A stretch of DNA of 64,000 bases from UBA1858 sp963976865 (GCA_963976865.1 CAXBLY010000001.1:186001-250000); one strand, 5' to 3'; shown: positions 1 through 8,972, numbered from the stretch's first letter. A program made the numbers and translations. The notes: a model not told the origin generated them from the letters alone.

Positions 1-2397
1 AACCGCAAATACTTTTAAACGTGCCTGCTGTGCATTACGAATCACATCTGCCTCTGAAGCATTAATGACACCACAGGATACCGCCAGATCCAGGTCAAAC
101 TTCTTGATATTGCCTAACCGTTTGGCACGCTTGACCAGTGTTTCCAGTGGCGCGGCATTGATAACCTGCTGCAGTGCGTCTTCAAGCCACACAAGTGATT
201 CGTCTGAATCTTTTGGTACATAGATATCATCTGTCAAAGAATCACGCAGATCCAGATCATCCAGCAACATAGATGATATCTCGTCGTGCAGGGTATCTTT
301 ACGTGGAATTTGTGGTTTACCCAACGGATAGATAACGACATGCAATGCATGTTTTAATACTTTACCTGGCAAGTTGTATAGCAGTTCCTGCATCGCAAGA
401 TGGAATCCACGCCCGCATTCGCGCATAGCCCAGTCAACATAAGGTATTTCTTCCGCAGGCTCGCCCCGGTCACGAAAGTATTTAAGTACTACTGAGGATA
501 AATACAGATAACTTAGCATATCACCCAGTCTTGCTGACACATGTTCACGGCGTTTAAGCGAACCCCCATATTTTGTTAGTGCAACATCAGCCACTAAAGC
601 AAAATTTGCAGACAAGCGTGTCAAACGTTTGTAATGTGGCTCTACCGATGTGCTAAAAGGCGTTTTTACCCAGTTGGCTTTTGACAACCCCAGAAATATA
701 CTGCGGCCAATATTTTTAATGACATGCACCACGTGATTCCAGAACGCATGGTCAAATTTCTCTAGCGCAACATTTTCATCTGCTTCTGCCAACGCTTCCA
801 TTTCCTTATACAGCCAGGGGTGACAACGGATTGCTCCCTGACCAAAAATTATCATGCTACGTGTCAGAATATTTGCACCCTCAACGGTAATTGCGATGGG
901 CACAGCTTTATAGATACGTGCGATATGGTTGCGCGGCCCAATGCAGATTCCTGACCCGCCATGAATGTCCATTGCATCATCCACAACCTGACGCATGCGC
1001 TCTGTTAGATGATATTTGATTATCGCTGACGCAACTGATGGCTTCGAACCCTGATCCAGGGCAGCGGCTGTGACTGTTCTTGCTGCATCCATCATGTAAG
1101 TGTTGCCACCAATGCGACCCAGCACTTCAGAAACGCCTTCAAACTCGCCAATCGGCATTTTAAATTGTGTGCGTACGCGTGCGTATGCCCCGGTATTTCG
1201 ACTAGCAAATTTGGCAGCGGCTGTAGCAAGTGCTGGTAACGAAATTGCACGCCCATCGGCAAGCGATTCCATTAACATTTTCCAGCCTTTACCGATTTGT
1301 TCCTGACCACCAATAATCCAGTCCATGGGAATAAACACATCGTCACCCTGAGTCGGGCCGTTCATAAATGGAACGTTTAATGGCATGTGGCGATTGCCTA
1401 TTACAACACCTTCAGTGCTTGTTGGGATCAATGCCAGCGTAATACCAAGATTTTCTTCATCACCCAGAATATGATCAGGATCAAGCAGCACAAACGCCAG
1501 GCCGAGCAAGGTTGCTACCGGCGCTAACGTGATATAGCGTTTGTCCCAGGTTACACGCATACCCAGAGTGTTCTCGCCATTATATTCCTGATAACACACT
1601 ATGCCTCGATCAGGCATACTGCCAGCATCTGATCCTGCCTGTGGACCGGTCAGAGCGAAACATGGAATTTCCGTTCCCTTAGCCAGTCGTGGAAGATAGT
1701 AATCACGCTGTTCCTGTGTGCCGTACTCCAGTAACAACTTTCCCGGCCCCAGGGAATTTGGCACCATCACTGTGACACCGGCCGCAATAGAACGACTGGC
1801 AACTTTCATAACCACACATGAATGTGCATAAGCTGAATATTCCAGCCCACCGTATTCCTCTGGAATAATCATTCCCAGAAATTTATTCTCTCTTATAAAC
1901 TGCCAGGTTTCCTGCGAGAGATCAAAATCTTCATTTGTCAGCTTCCAGTCATCTATCATGTGACATAGCTGTTCTACAGGACCATCCAGAAATGCCTGCT
2001 CTTGTTCGGTCAATTTTGCCTGGGGTGTATCACGCAAAAATCGCCAGTCCGGATCACCCGAGAACAACTCTGCTTCCCACCATGTTGTTCCTGCTTCCAG
2101 TGCTTCTTTTTCAGTATCTGATATAGGTGGCAGAACACTGCGAAACATCTGCATCAAACGCGTGGTGATTAACTGTTTGCGTAACGAAGGTATAAAGGTG
2201 ATCAGCACTGCACTGATAAGCAATAACCAGAATACTGCTTTTAACAAAAATGGAAGCGAAGAAATAAAGCTGTAGACAAACAAAGTTGCGGTGATAGCAG
2301 CAAGAATGGAGACTGCCGATAAATTTAAATATAAAATGTAAGATACGGTTCCAATGAGTAATACCAGCAACAATAGTTCAACAAAAATCATCTGCAT
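1..2397 (-). CDS. fadE: Acyl-CoA dehydrogenase FadE, 3' end cut by window edge
   Basis: This gene encodes the long FadE-type acyl-CoA dehydrogenase that carries out the first oxidation of fatty-acid beta-oxidation at the membrane. Reading from the ATG at 2397 gives 799 uninterrupted codons to the window edge, against about 814 in E. coli FadE, so only a few C-terminal residues are missing. The N-terminus has two hydrophobic segments (about residues 4-25 and 40-68), as is typical of FadE. The core follows, with recognisable stretches such as IPEEYGGLEYSA, a TGPQAGSDAGS stretch and a DIHGGSGI stretch near the FAD site. A second ATG lies two codons downstream at 2391. No beta-oxidation partner is adjacent. 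The family assignment is firm. Confidence 0.93.
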   Translation of the reverse strand, partial: MQMIFVELLLLVLLIGTVSYILYLNLSAVSILAAITATLFVYSFISSLPFLLKAVFWLLLISAVLITFIPSLRKQLITTRLMQMFRSVLPPISDTEKEALEAGTTWWEAELFSGDPDWRFLRDTPQAKLTEQEQAFLDGPVEQLCHMIDDWKLTNEDFDLSQETWQFIRENKFLGMIIPEEYGGLEYSAYAHSCVVMKVASRSIAAGVTVMVPNSLGPGKLLLEYGTQEQRDYYLPRLAKGTEIPCFALTGPQAGSDAGSMPDRGIVCYQEYNGENTLGMRVTWDKRYITLAPVATLLGLAFVLLDPDHILGDEENLGITLALIPTSTEGVVIGNRHMPLNVPFMNGPTQGDDVFIPMDWIIGGQEQIGKGWKMLMESLADGRAISLPALATAAAKFASRNTGAYARVRTQFKMPIGEFEGVSEVLGRIGGNTYMMDAARTVTAAALDQGSKPSVASAIIKYHLTERMRQVVDDAMDIHGGSGICIGPRNHIARIYKAVPIAITVEGANILTRSMIIFGQGAIRCHPWLYKEMEALAEADENVALEKFDHAFWNHVVHVIKNIGRSIFLGLSKANWVKTPFSTSVEPHYKRLTRLSANFALVADVALTKYGGSLKRREHVSARLGDMLSYLYLSSVVLKYFRDRGEPAEEIPYVDWAMRECGRGFHLAMQELLYNLPGKVLKHALHVVIYPLGKPQIPRKDTLHDEISSMLLDDLDLRDSLTDDIYVPKDSDESLVWLEDALQQVINAAPLETLVKRAKRLGNIKKFDLDLAVSCGVINASEADVIRNAQQARLKVFAV

Positions 2398-2448
2398 TAC
2401 TCAACCCGCCTTTTGAATTCAAAATTAACATGTCTGTACACAATACTT

Positions 2449-3312
2449 TTATTTGTTTGACGATTCCTCAAATATATGTAAAACATCATTAGCGTCCAAA
2501 TATTTTTGCGCTTCCTCACTCATAATGCCGGTTTCGTTCCACGGCAGTTTCCTGTAGAAGCCAAGGTCGTCCTTACCCAGCAATGGGTACTTAATTATCT
2601 CAAAATACGGAGAGTAATCGAAATCTCTTGGCGTAAACAAACGCAGGTTACGCTCTTTAAGTGAGAATTTTTTATTCTCATCCTGAAAAATCAGAGGTAA
2701 TACCGGGAACTTCACTGACGCAAATGCACTCGCGATCATTGAAGAACAAACCACCTTTGTTACTTCCTGGGCATTGTGCTCAAATAAACTTGAGTGCCAT
2801 CGCCTTGGCATAAAAGTCCACCACGGAATAAGGAAACGCGCCAAATCCAGTAATTGTCTAACATCGTACGCCATTCCCAGGAACGATGTCGCGTAGGTAA
2901 TGACTTTATTTGCGTCATCCGGTGAAATACCTCTAGGCCGGCAAATTCGCGTATGAAGTTTTTCGTAGAACTTTAGTGGCGTGACAATAGTACCCTGCCC
3001 AAGCTGACTTTCGATTACCAACGGTTCATCGGGAGGCCCGTCATAATGTTGCATAATACGTGCTTTAGCCTCGGGGTCCTGTATATCGTAAAGTCGCCCT
3101 ATATACAGCGCGCTATGACTCCATGAACTCTGCGTGATGATTTTAATAACATTGCTTACTCGTAGTCGCCCTTCGACCAGCAGCACATCAGCCGGACGAA
3201 TTTCATAAACCATGCGCGAATAATTGGTAGGAGACAGTACCTCTGAATTTGTTTCAGTTAAAAGTATGCCTATCGCTTTTTCCCAAACCCATCGTTTTAA
3301 TCGCTGCAGCAT
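2449..3312 (-). CDS. Permuted papain-like amidase (YiiX/YaeF-type NlpC/P60 superfamily)
   Basis: The protein has 287 residues and no signal peptide. The N-terminal half holds the catalytic-type histidine in SWSHSALYIGR (His66), and a cysteine follows much later in VVCSSMIASAF (Cys189). Histidine before cysteine is the circularly permuted order that defines the YiiX/YaeF-like amidases, which are related to NlpC/P60 and LRAT enzymes. The stretch SFLGMAYDVRQLLDLARF is also family-like. Such enzymes are thought to cleave amide or ester bonds in lipids or peptidoglycan-like substrates, but the substrate here is unknown. It sits alone between fadE and an oxygenase/acetyltransferase pair, with 179 bases upstream in which I see no clear signal. 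The fold is fairly sure and the substrate is open. Confidence 0.75.
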   Translation of the reverse strand: MLQRLKRWVWEKAIGILLTETNSEVLSPTNYSRMVYEIRPADVLLVEGRLRVSNVIKIITQSSWSHSALYIGRLYDIQDPEAKARIMQHYDGPPDEPLVIESQLGQGTIVTPLKFYEKLHTRICRPRGISPDDANKVITYATSFLGMAYDVRQLLDLARFLIPWWTFMPRRWHSSLFEHNAQEVTKVVCSSMIASAFASVKFPVLPLIFQDENKKFSLKERNLRLFTPRDFDYSPYFEIIKYPLLGKDDLGFYRKLPWNETGIMSEEAQKYLDANDVLHIFEESSNK

Positions 3313-3491
3313 GACTGGTTATCCCTCAGATTCACCATGGCAAATATTGAGTAATTGTAAGTTGAATATTCTTTTCCATGAAATATCAACATGATAGCAA
3401 GCACCTCTTGCCAGTACGACCTTATATTTACAAGTGCATTTTTTCGAAATGACCATTTAAATTAAAGTATTACTTATGAGGAAATTTAACA

Positions 3492-3974
3492 TTATTTATA
3501 ACTGTCATCTCCATCAGCGAATGAAATTTCCATTTTAAAGTGTGCAACAGGCAATTCCGTGTCAATTTCACCCAACATAGTGAATTGCTGTTTTTTATAA
3601 AACCCGATTGCATTGGAACGTGCATATAACCAGCATCGGGAGACTTGATGCCTAAGCGCATAAGCCAGTAATCTTTTGACAATCGCACTTCCAATACCCA
3701 AGTCTCGCAGCTCTTGCGTGACTGCCATATAACGAATTCGCATAGCATTGTTTTCGGCAGGCTGGATACTGCCGACACCAACAATGTGGTTTTTACCGTT
3801 CACAGCCATGCAATGAAAAGCCCTCTCATCAAGCGGGTCTCTTTCACTACCCAAAGGGAGGTTTAAAGGTTTGCGCAATTGCTCCCAGCGAAAATGATAG
3901 TAGCGCTCATACTCATCATCCGTTACTGGTGATTTAAGAAAAAATTCCAGTGTTTTCAAGTCAGGCAAACACAA
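3492..3974 (-). CDS. GNAT-family N-acetyltransferase
   Basis: This is a 160-residue single-domain acetyltransferase. The acetyl-CoA binding motif A is visible as MAVTQELRDLGIGSAIVKRL (Arg90, Gly93, Gly95 giving the R-x-x-G-x-G signature). The later stretch YARSNAIGFYKKQQF matches motif B, where the tyrosine-like region closes the active site. It transfers an acetyl group to an unknown amine. Its start overlaps the 3' end of the upstream 2-oxoglutarate oxygenase by 14 bases, so the two are almost certainly co-transcribed and translationally coupled. The length is normal for a stand-alone GNAT. The family is clear, but the substrate cannot be read from the sequence. Confidence 0.82.
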   Translation of the reverse strand: MCLPDLKTLEFFLKSPVTDDEYERYYHFRWEQLRKPLNLPLGSERDPLDERAFHCMAVNGKNHIVGVGSIQPAENNAMRIRYMAVTQELRDLGIGSAIVKRLLAYALRHQVSRCWLYARSNAIGFYKKQQFTMLGEIDTELPVAHFKMEISFADGDDSYK

Positions 3975-4563
3975 CCCAGGTTGTTGCGATGTACTTTACT
4001 CCAGCCTCCAATGTAACACCCCGATGCTCGTGTGTCCAAAACGGTGGAAACAGCAACAATTTACCAGTTTCAGGTTTTATGCTCACATTCTGAAACAAGA
4101 ATTCTGTTTCTCCCCCGGGACCTGCGACATCATTTAAGTACCATATCGCCACAAGTTGTCGATGACTGAAATCATGACTGCCACCATCAATATGCCAGTG
4201 ATAAAACTCACCAGGATCTGTTCGCTGAATACCATAACCCATGTCTTTGAACGGACCATTAAAGTAAGGATACTGGGCTCGAAACTCTCTGACAGCAATG
4301 CCTAATGATTTGAATAATGCACGATCGACATCGTGCCAGTGCTGTTTGCCACTCACAACCAGATCAGTAGATTTTTTTATACTGCTATCCTGATTTGCCA
4401 TCTGGCCAATACGACCCTGATACTGGTCCTGTGGATTGGACTCAAATCGTTCAATCGCATCCTGACAAAATTCTGCTGACAGAGCATTTTTCTTTTCAAA
4501 AATAAAACTATTTTCTTTAACTTCCCGAATAGTGACTAGCCTGGAATTACCTGATTCATTCAT
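3961..4563 (-). CDS. 2-oxoglutarate/Fe(II)-dependent oxygenase (prolyl-4-hydroxylase-like)
   Basis: This 200-residue protein carries the non-haem iron facial triad of the 2OG-Fe(II) oxygenase superfamily. HWHID gives His124 and Asp126, and WTHEHRG gives the distal His178. Lys190, twelve residues on, is in place to bind the 2-oxoglutarate carboxylate. The GGETEF and LLLFPPFW stretches are typical of the prolyl-hydroxylase-like jelly roll. It probably hydroxylates a protein or small-molecule substrate. The gene starts three bases after the end of the unrecognised gene upstream and overlaps the downstream GNAT gene, so the three look like one minus-strand operon. The family is firm and the substrate unknown. 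Confidence 0.85.
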   Translation of the reverse strand: MNESGNSRLVTIREVKENSFIFEKKNALSAEFCQDAIERFESNPQDQYQGRIGQMANQDSSIKKSTDLVVSGKQHWHDVDRALFKSLGIAVREFRAQYPYFNGPFKDMGYGIQRTDPGEFYHWHIDGGSHDFSHRQLVAIWYLNDVAGPGGETEFLFQNVSIKPETGKLLLFPPFWTHEHRGVTLEAGVKYIATTWVVFA

Positions 4564-4565
4564 TT

Positions 4566-5597
4566 TTATAATTTATTTGTTTCTATATATTTCTCAATGT
4601 CTGCCTCAGAGACTTGATTAGCATACATGACTAGCACTTGCTCACATAAATCAGCCCAATAAGTCGCACTTTCTGCTAACCAGTCTTTTAGTGTTAGCAG
4701 ATTGCTGTTCCCGCACCACTGCCTGTAAGCATCTAAAAAAGAAGGGCAAAGCTGTTTACGCATTGGATTCATATTCGCCGCAAAGAAATGAATCGATGAC
4801 ACCCGGTTTTGAGCGATCAATTCAGGTAGCGTAGAAATAGAATCAGCATAAAAATCCTTGATTGCACGCAACATTAATTCCAGCTGTACACTGGAAACAT
4901 TCACAAGCATTTGCTTCCAGCGGTCCCCCAATATTTTACCAGTTTTAATTTCACCCTGCTCATGCAAAATAATCGACTGCAACTCCACTTCTGTCATTTG
5001 ATCCAATGCTGCATTCAGATCATGTTTAAAATCGTAAAATGAAAATGCGCGACTGGCAGCATTCTCTATTTTATGCCATTGCCATTCCTGCACTTTTTCC
5101 CACAACATACGTCTGATGGATTCTTTACGAATAAATATTTTATTATTCAATGTCATTGCCGGAGGTGAACCCAGATCACGCGCGCACTCTTCTGAGGAAA
5201 TAACTACCTGACATTCATCGTATGACTGTTTCTGATCCAGTTTAGCCAGGAAAAAATGCGGCGCGCTTCTCACTCCTATACCCCCGCTATAGACCATTCC
5301 ATGAGACTGCAGCGAGGCATTAATCGCATCAGTATCGAAAGGATCATAGGCATGACCATTTAGCAAGATTGGTTCAAATGATTTTCTAGCAAGTGTATCC
5401 CATAATAATTCCCTGTCTGTCACCCACTCGCCCACTTCTTCTTTGGACATTAGGTCTGTGTATGAGTAACCCTTATCCCATCGACAGAATTCACGCATCT
5501 TCATTAAATAGACACACATGGTGAAATTCCCTGCATACTTTGCATCTGCAATATTGCAGTTATGTTGCACTGCCTCGCAAAGAGCACCTGTAATCAT
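4566..5597 (-). CDS. Unrecognised protein, 343 residues
   Basis: I do not recognise a family with confidence. The ATG at 5597 was chosen because GAGG stands about six bases upstream. An in-frame TTG one codon earlier is less likely. The protein is soluble-looking, without signal peptide or membrane helices. Cysteines in its first half include residues near the N-terminus (ALCEAVQHNC) and an EFCRWDKGYSY stretch. The second half is alpha-helical by composition. It is followed directly by the 2OG oxygenase and GNAT genes, so it may be part of the same pathway or be their substrate or partner. It is divergent from another unrecognised gene at 5701, with 103 bases between the start codons. It may belong to an uncharacterised proteobacterial family. 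Confidence 0.7.
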   Translation of the reverse strand: MITGALCEAVQHNCNIADAKYAGNFTMCVYLMKMREFCRWDKGYSYTDLMSKEEVGEWVTDRELLWDTLARKSFEPILLNGHAYDPFDTDAINASLQSHGMVYSGGIGVRSAPHFFLAKLDQKQSYDECQVVISSEECARDLGSPPAMTLNNKIFIRKESIRRMLWEKVQEWQWHKIENAASRAFSFYDFKHDLNAALDQMTEVELQSIILHEQGEIKTGKILGDRWKQMLVNVSSVQLELMLRAIKDFYADSISTLPELIAQNRVSSIHFFAANMNPMRKQLCPSFLDAYRQWCGNSNLLTLKDWLAESATYWADLCEQVLVMYANQVSEADIEKYIETNKL

Positions 5598-5700
5598 CAA
5601 TTACCTCTGTATAATATGTGTGTTGACGAGTCGCAAGATATTACCTTAGCAGCTAGCATAATTCACAGTAGCATAACCGCAAAACCTATAGGGATAGTTC

Positions 5701-6315
5701 ATGGCAAGATTAAAAGCCAAATGGAATCAAAAGAATCGTGAACGCACACCAGAGCAGATCGCATCTGCAGTGGGATTCAACACGTGGCTATTAGCTGCCG
5801 AGGCCTGCCTGAATCATGAAAACGAAGGCTTTGAAACCAACACCCAATCACAACGCTTAGATGTTATCAGTGAATATCTTGCGTTTTCATTGCATCTGGT
5901 AGACCGCATGACGTTTGGTGAACTCGAAGAAGAAGAACGTGTACGCTTTATCAATGCACTAGGTGTTCACCTGGCAACACAAATCCAGTCAAATCGAGTG
6001 GACGCCAATGGCCCAGGTGAATATCGCAATCAGTTTATTGAATTGCTGAACACGAGAATGGATGAGTACTCGGAATGCACATACGACAAAGAAACGGGGC
6101 CAGGGTTTAACTTAAAAAGAATCCTGGGCAACCATGTGATGGCCGCAATGGGTGAAAAAGACAACAAATGGATCCCTGATTATGTTATCGACGTTGAAGC
6201 ACCCAAAGTTATTAAGGGCATGGAACGCGTCATGAACGGAATGGGTGACTCATTAGAAGATGCCAGCTTTGATATGCCCCCTATACCGAAAGGAGGCACA
6301 TGGGGTGAAGGTTAA
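5701..6315 (+). CDS. Unrecognised soluble protein, 204 residues
   Basis: This is a hypothetical protein starting at an ATG preceded by GGGATAG. It has no signal peptide or membrane helix. Its first residues are basic (MARLKAKWNQKNRERTPEQ), and the rest is acidic and mainly helical. The C-terminus ends with a proline/glycine-rich tail (MPPIPKGG). I see no known motif. Its 3' end overlaps the GTG start of the next gene by 11 bases, and the AAGGAGG ribosome binding site of that gene lies inside its last codons, so the two are coupled. The gene is divergent from the cysteine-containing unknown at 4566-5597. Confidence 0.7.
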   Translation: MARLKAKWNQKNRERTPEQIASAVGFNTWLLAAEACLNHENEGFETNTQSQRLDVISEYLAFSLHLVDRMTFGELEEEERVRFINALGVHLATQIQSNRVDANGPGEYRNQFIELLNTRMDEYSECTYDKETGPGFNLKRILGNHVMAAMGEKDNKWIPDYVIDVEAPKVIKGMERVMNGMGDSLEDASFDMPPIPKGGTWGEG

Positions 6316-7171
6316 GCTTGCTTTTTTATTACTAATCTTCGCGAACTCGCCTGAAATTAGCATTGCCAGCAATAACAACACTTCCGTTTTAGAAGACGGC
6401 TTTTGTACCTACGGCTCACATAAAGAACTCTATAAATTTTTCACTGAAAAAAATTATGCCGTTATCGCGCAAGGTAAGCGCGTACAGCCCAATGCAGACA
6501 TAAAAGATTTCGCCGATGTGTTATTTCTGATATCACCTGATATGGAATATTTTCACACAGTCACGCTAAACGGCATCAGGCATGATTATTTTAAGGCATG
6601 CATTTTCAGCTCGGCAAGAGAGGTTGATTACCAGTTTACACCTCCCGCAGCAAACCTGCTCTCGCGCAAAAACCGGGAACACATTGTTATGCTGGCAGAC
6701 AACATGCAAAAAAATACCCGTTGTCCCGACGACGATAGATATTGCACCCCCTGGGCTGAGTGGTCACAAAATCACAAGCAGACATTCCTGTTAAGTGCTT
6801 ATGCCTATTCTACGCAATGGGAACATGACCCCTACAATGAAATCGTAGAACTGACACTCGACAATAAAGTAATACGCCCTACACGTGGCACGCTTAGCGA
6901 ACATGCGCGCATCAAGTATGCATTGCGACTAAAAAAGACTCTAGACGAAAGTAATGAAGACTCAAACAGTGCAAAAACCGCTTACAAACAAATCCATAAT
7001 GAAACAGACCACAAACTTGCGCTGGTTTTTTTCAGCCTGACTGATGCAAGACACTGGTCGCTCGATGAAGTCGACAGAGAGAAGGGGCTGGTACAGAACG
7101 TACTGCATGGTGTTGAACTTGAAATATATCCGATGCCCGGCAACGCTTACAAGAAATTTTCATCCAAGTAA
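6305..7171 (+). CDS. Secreted hypothetical protein
   Basis: I chose the GTG at 6305 because a perfect AAGGAGG lies eight bases upstream at 6290-6296. The longer reading from 6260 would place that Shine-Dalgarno sequence inside the gene and bury the signal peptide. The resulting 288-residue protein begins KVKLAFLLLIFANSPEISIAS, a standard Sec signal peptide, so it is exported. The mature part contains several cysteines (DGFCTYGS, ACIFSS, TRCPDDDRYCTPW) that could form disulfides in the periplasm. No family was recognised. It is translationally coupled to the unknown gene at 5701. Confidence 0.68.
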   Translation: MKVKLAFLLLIFANSPEISIASNNNTSVLEDGFCTYGSHKELYKFFTEKNYAVIAQGKRVQPNADIKDFADVLFLISPDMEYFHTVTLNGIRHDYFKACIFSSAREVDYQFTPPAANLLSRKNREHIVMLADNMQKNTRCPDDDRYCTPWAEWSQNHKQTFLLSAYAYSTQWEHDPYNEIVELTLDNKVIRPTRGTLSEHARIKYALRLKKTLDESNEDSNSAKTAYKQIHNETDHKLALVFFSLTDARHWSLDEVDREKGLVQNVLHGVELEIYPMPGNAYKKFSSK

Positions 7172-7190
7172 CAATAAACCGGTTGATGTG

Positions 7191-7556
7191 TTACGCATCA
7201 CCTTTTCTGTGTGCATCAATGAGATCAAATATGTTACCAAACGGGTCTGTCACTGAACAACACCGACCACCCCATTGATGAATGACTATATCCGTCGTCC
7301 TTGCACCAAAGCCACGTATTCGATTTACCACAACATCCAGGTTATCTGTCTCAATAAAAAGTCCTGAATGGCCACTGCCATAGTATGGCTCAGTCCATTC
7401 GTACAGCTTTAGCATCATCCCGCCAAGATCATAATTTGTATAACGATGTGGATCACCCTCATACTCCCGCTGTATCGTAAGGCCCATCGCGCTTTCGTAG
7501 AACACTTTACTCAGCTTGTAGTCTGAAGCGGGAAATGATGTAAATAGTGCGCGCAT
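7191..7556 (-). CDS. VOC-family (glyoxalase/bleomycin-resistance fold) protein
   Basis: This 121-residue protein shows the beta-alpha-beta-beta-beta pattern of vicinal-oxygen-chelate proteins. It opens with FTSFPASDYKLSKVFYESAMGL, the typical first module. The second module ends with CSVTDPFGNIFDLID, a close match to the family DPxGNxxxL signature. Members bind a divalent metal and act on or sequester small molecules. The usual first-module metal histidine is not obvious, so the activity is unknown. The gene is convergent with the secreted hypothetical protein, 19 bases apart, and a short imperfect hairpin lies between them at about 7182-7202. Confidence 0.78.
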   Translation of the reverse strand: MRALFTSFPASDYKLSKVFYESAMGLTIQREYEGDPHRYTNYDLGGMMLKLYEWTEPYYGSGHSGLFIETDNLDVVVNRIRGFGARTTDIVIHQWGGRCCSVTDPFGNIFDLIDAHRKGDA

Positions 7557-7680
7557 TGTATTTGGATGATTAGTTATTTTGTCTACATTAAAGTCCCAAA
7601 AGGATTGTTATATGAACCACATTTGCCTGCTTAATTGAACGGCCAAGATCCTGGGTGTCGGGCTCGACTAATCTCGTTGA

Positions 7681-7947
7681 TTACCACAGTGGATGCTTAA
7701 TCATCACTGACGTACCATCAGTAATGTCCAGAGCATCAAATACATCTCTTTGATGAAATCCAAATGACTCCAGTAATTGTTCCAGCAACATTCTGCTAAG
7801 CGGCACTGACGTTTGCATTAATTCGGACTGCTGATGTTTCTCTGTTTTGTGCCGACCAATCACATGGGCAACATAATGCGGCCCATGTTTGGTAATTTTT
7901 ACAAGCACATCCACATCGTCATTGGGCATGCCTAAGAAATCATTCAT
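7681..7947 (-). CDS. Small hypothetical protein, 88 residues
   Basis: This is a short, soluble, slightly acidic protein. An AAGGAAAT stretch upstream of its ATG is a plausible ribosome binding site. It contains several histidines (ITKHGPHYVAHVIGRHKTEKHQQ) but no motif I can name. It stands alone between the VOC protein and the cold-shock region. Its length, codon use and binding site support a real gene. Confidence 0.55.
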   Translation of the reverse strand: MNDFLGMPNDDVDVLVKITKHGPHYVAHVIGRHKTEKHQQSELMQTSVPLSRMLLEQLLESFGFHQRDVFDALDITDGTSVMIKHPLW

Positions 7948-8387
7948 GTTATTTCCTTATATTTATATCTAGTAATTCGCGCTGTTTGCTGATTGGCATC
8001 TGCTCGTTCGTCACATCCGGGGCGGGAAATCCAGCTAGCTCCGAGTATGGGACTATCTGCCAGATAAGGAAATTTCTCTTCCTGAATCATTCCTTACTAG
8101 CAATTAATATAATAAAAATAGCCCAAAAATGACAAAAACCTAGAATTATCATCAAGATTGGCAAATAAATGCCTAAATTCTGGCCAACAGGAATTCAGGC
8201 CACTCTAAAAGACCGCCGAATGGCGACCTATAATTGTAGCAAAAATGTACGACTTCGCTTATAGTGGATACTGCTACAGATTTTGTAATTGGCAATTATG
8301 GTTGTTCCCTCCGTGTTACCCCTTCAGTTACCTGTTTCATATCGTGTAAGCAACATTTTTTATTAATTTTTTAAGGTAAACATTTTT
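7948..8387 (+). other. 440-base gap with cold-shock gene leader
   Basis: No ORF of note lies here. The 3' half is AT-rich. A perfect TATAAT stands at 8229-8234 but has no good -35 partner. If it is the -10 box, transcripts for the cold-shock gene would have a leader of roughly 145 bases, a length typical of cspA-type mRNAs that fold as thermosensors. A near-repeat of 11 bases, AATTCTGGCCA then AATTCAGGCCA, occurs at about 8176-8202. The remainder shows nothing I can name. Confidence 0.4.
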
Positions 8388-8591
8388 ATGGCTACAGGTA
8401 CAATTAAGTGGTTCAACGAATCCAAAGGTTTTGGTTTCATTTCTCAAGACAACGGCGGAGCAGATGTTTTTGTTCATTACAGCGCAATTCAAGGCACTGG
8501 TTTCAAAACTTTAAAAGAAGGTCAGCAAGTGACTTTTGAAGTGGAGAATGGACCAAAAGGTCCTCAAGCAACCAGTGTTGCATCTGCCTAG
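8388..8591 (+). CDS. CspA-family cold-shock protein
   Basis: This 67-residue protein is a single cold-shock domain that binds single-stranded RNA and DNA and acts as an RNA chaperone. Both nucleic-acid motifs are intact: RNP1 KGFGFI at residues 13-18 and RNP2 DVFVHY at 26-31. It begins TGTIKWFNESKGFG, the usual family start. An AAGG ribosome binding site precedes the ATG, behind a long AT-rich leader. A strong intrinsic terminator follows. The RRM RNA-binding gene starts 111 bases downstream, giving two RNA-binding proteins side by side. The symbol within the csp family cannot be assigned. Confidence 0.95.
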   Translation: MATGTIKWFNESKGFGFISQDNGGADVFVHYSAIQGTGFKTLKEGQQVTFEVENGPKGPQATSVASA

Positions 8592-8631
8592 GAAAAACCT
8601 CATCGACCAGGTTTAAGCTAGGTCGATACGC

Positions 8632-8662
8632 AGAGCCCCGCTAAGTACGGGGCTCTTTTTTT
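8632..8662 (+). terminator. Intrinsic terminator after the cold-shock gene
   Basis: A perfect 9-bp stem, AGAGCCCCG with CGGGGCTCT (8632-8640 and 8648-8656), encloses a seven-base loop and runs directly into a run of T. It lies 41 bases after the csp stop codon and should end that transcript before the RRM gene. Confidence 0.92.
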
Positions 8663-8702
8663 CCGGCTTTAACAGCCTCCATACACTCATGTTGGAGCAA
8701 TC

Positions 8703-8972
8703 ATGAAAAAATTATTTATTGGCAATTTACCTGCCAGTACTAAGACTGAAGAACTTGAAGCCTTATTTTCTGAATTTGGTAGAGTGCGCTCATCCAAGCT
8801 TGTGACAGATGTATTTTCTGGACAATGCAAAGGATTTGGCTTTATCGAAATGGAAGGACATGAGGCCCGTGCTGCCATTGCCGGTTTGAACGGTAAGGAT
8901 TTTAATGGCAAGCCGCTAAAAGTTAACTTTGAAGCGCCTAAGAATGCACGCCGAGGTGGCGGTCGTTACTAG
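8703..8972 (+). CDS. RRM-domain RNA-binding protein
   Basis: This 89-residue protein is a single RNA recognition motif. RNP2 is LFIGNL at residues 4-9 and RNP1 is KGFGFIEM at residues 43-50, with the aromatic residues that stack on RNA intact. The C-terminus is short and basic with glycines (RRGGGRY), as in cyanobacterial and proteobacterial cold-inducible Rbp proteins. It probably binds single-stranded RNA and may respond to cold like its csp neighbour, although the terminator between them means it needs its own promoter or read-through. A perfect 14-bp inverted repeat follows. Confidence 0.93.
   Translation: MKKLFIGNLPASTKTEELEALFSEFGRVRSSKLVTDVFSGQCKGFGFIEMEGHEARAAIAGLNGKDFNGKPLKVNFEAPKNARRGGGRY

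Noticed and set aside
3470..3784. 104-residue frame opposite in phase to the GNAT gene
   Set aside because: It lies within the GNAT coding region in another frame on the same strand and has no family features.
6260..7171. Longer reading of the secreted hypothetical protein from 6260
   Set aside because: The longer frame buries a perfect AAGGAGG and a signal peptide; the GTG at 6305 fits both.
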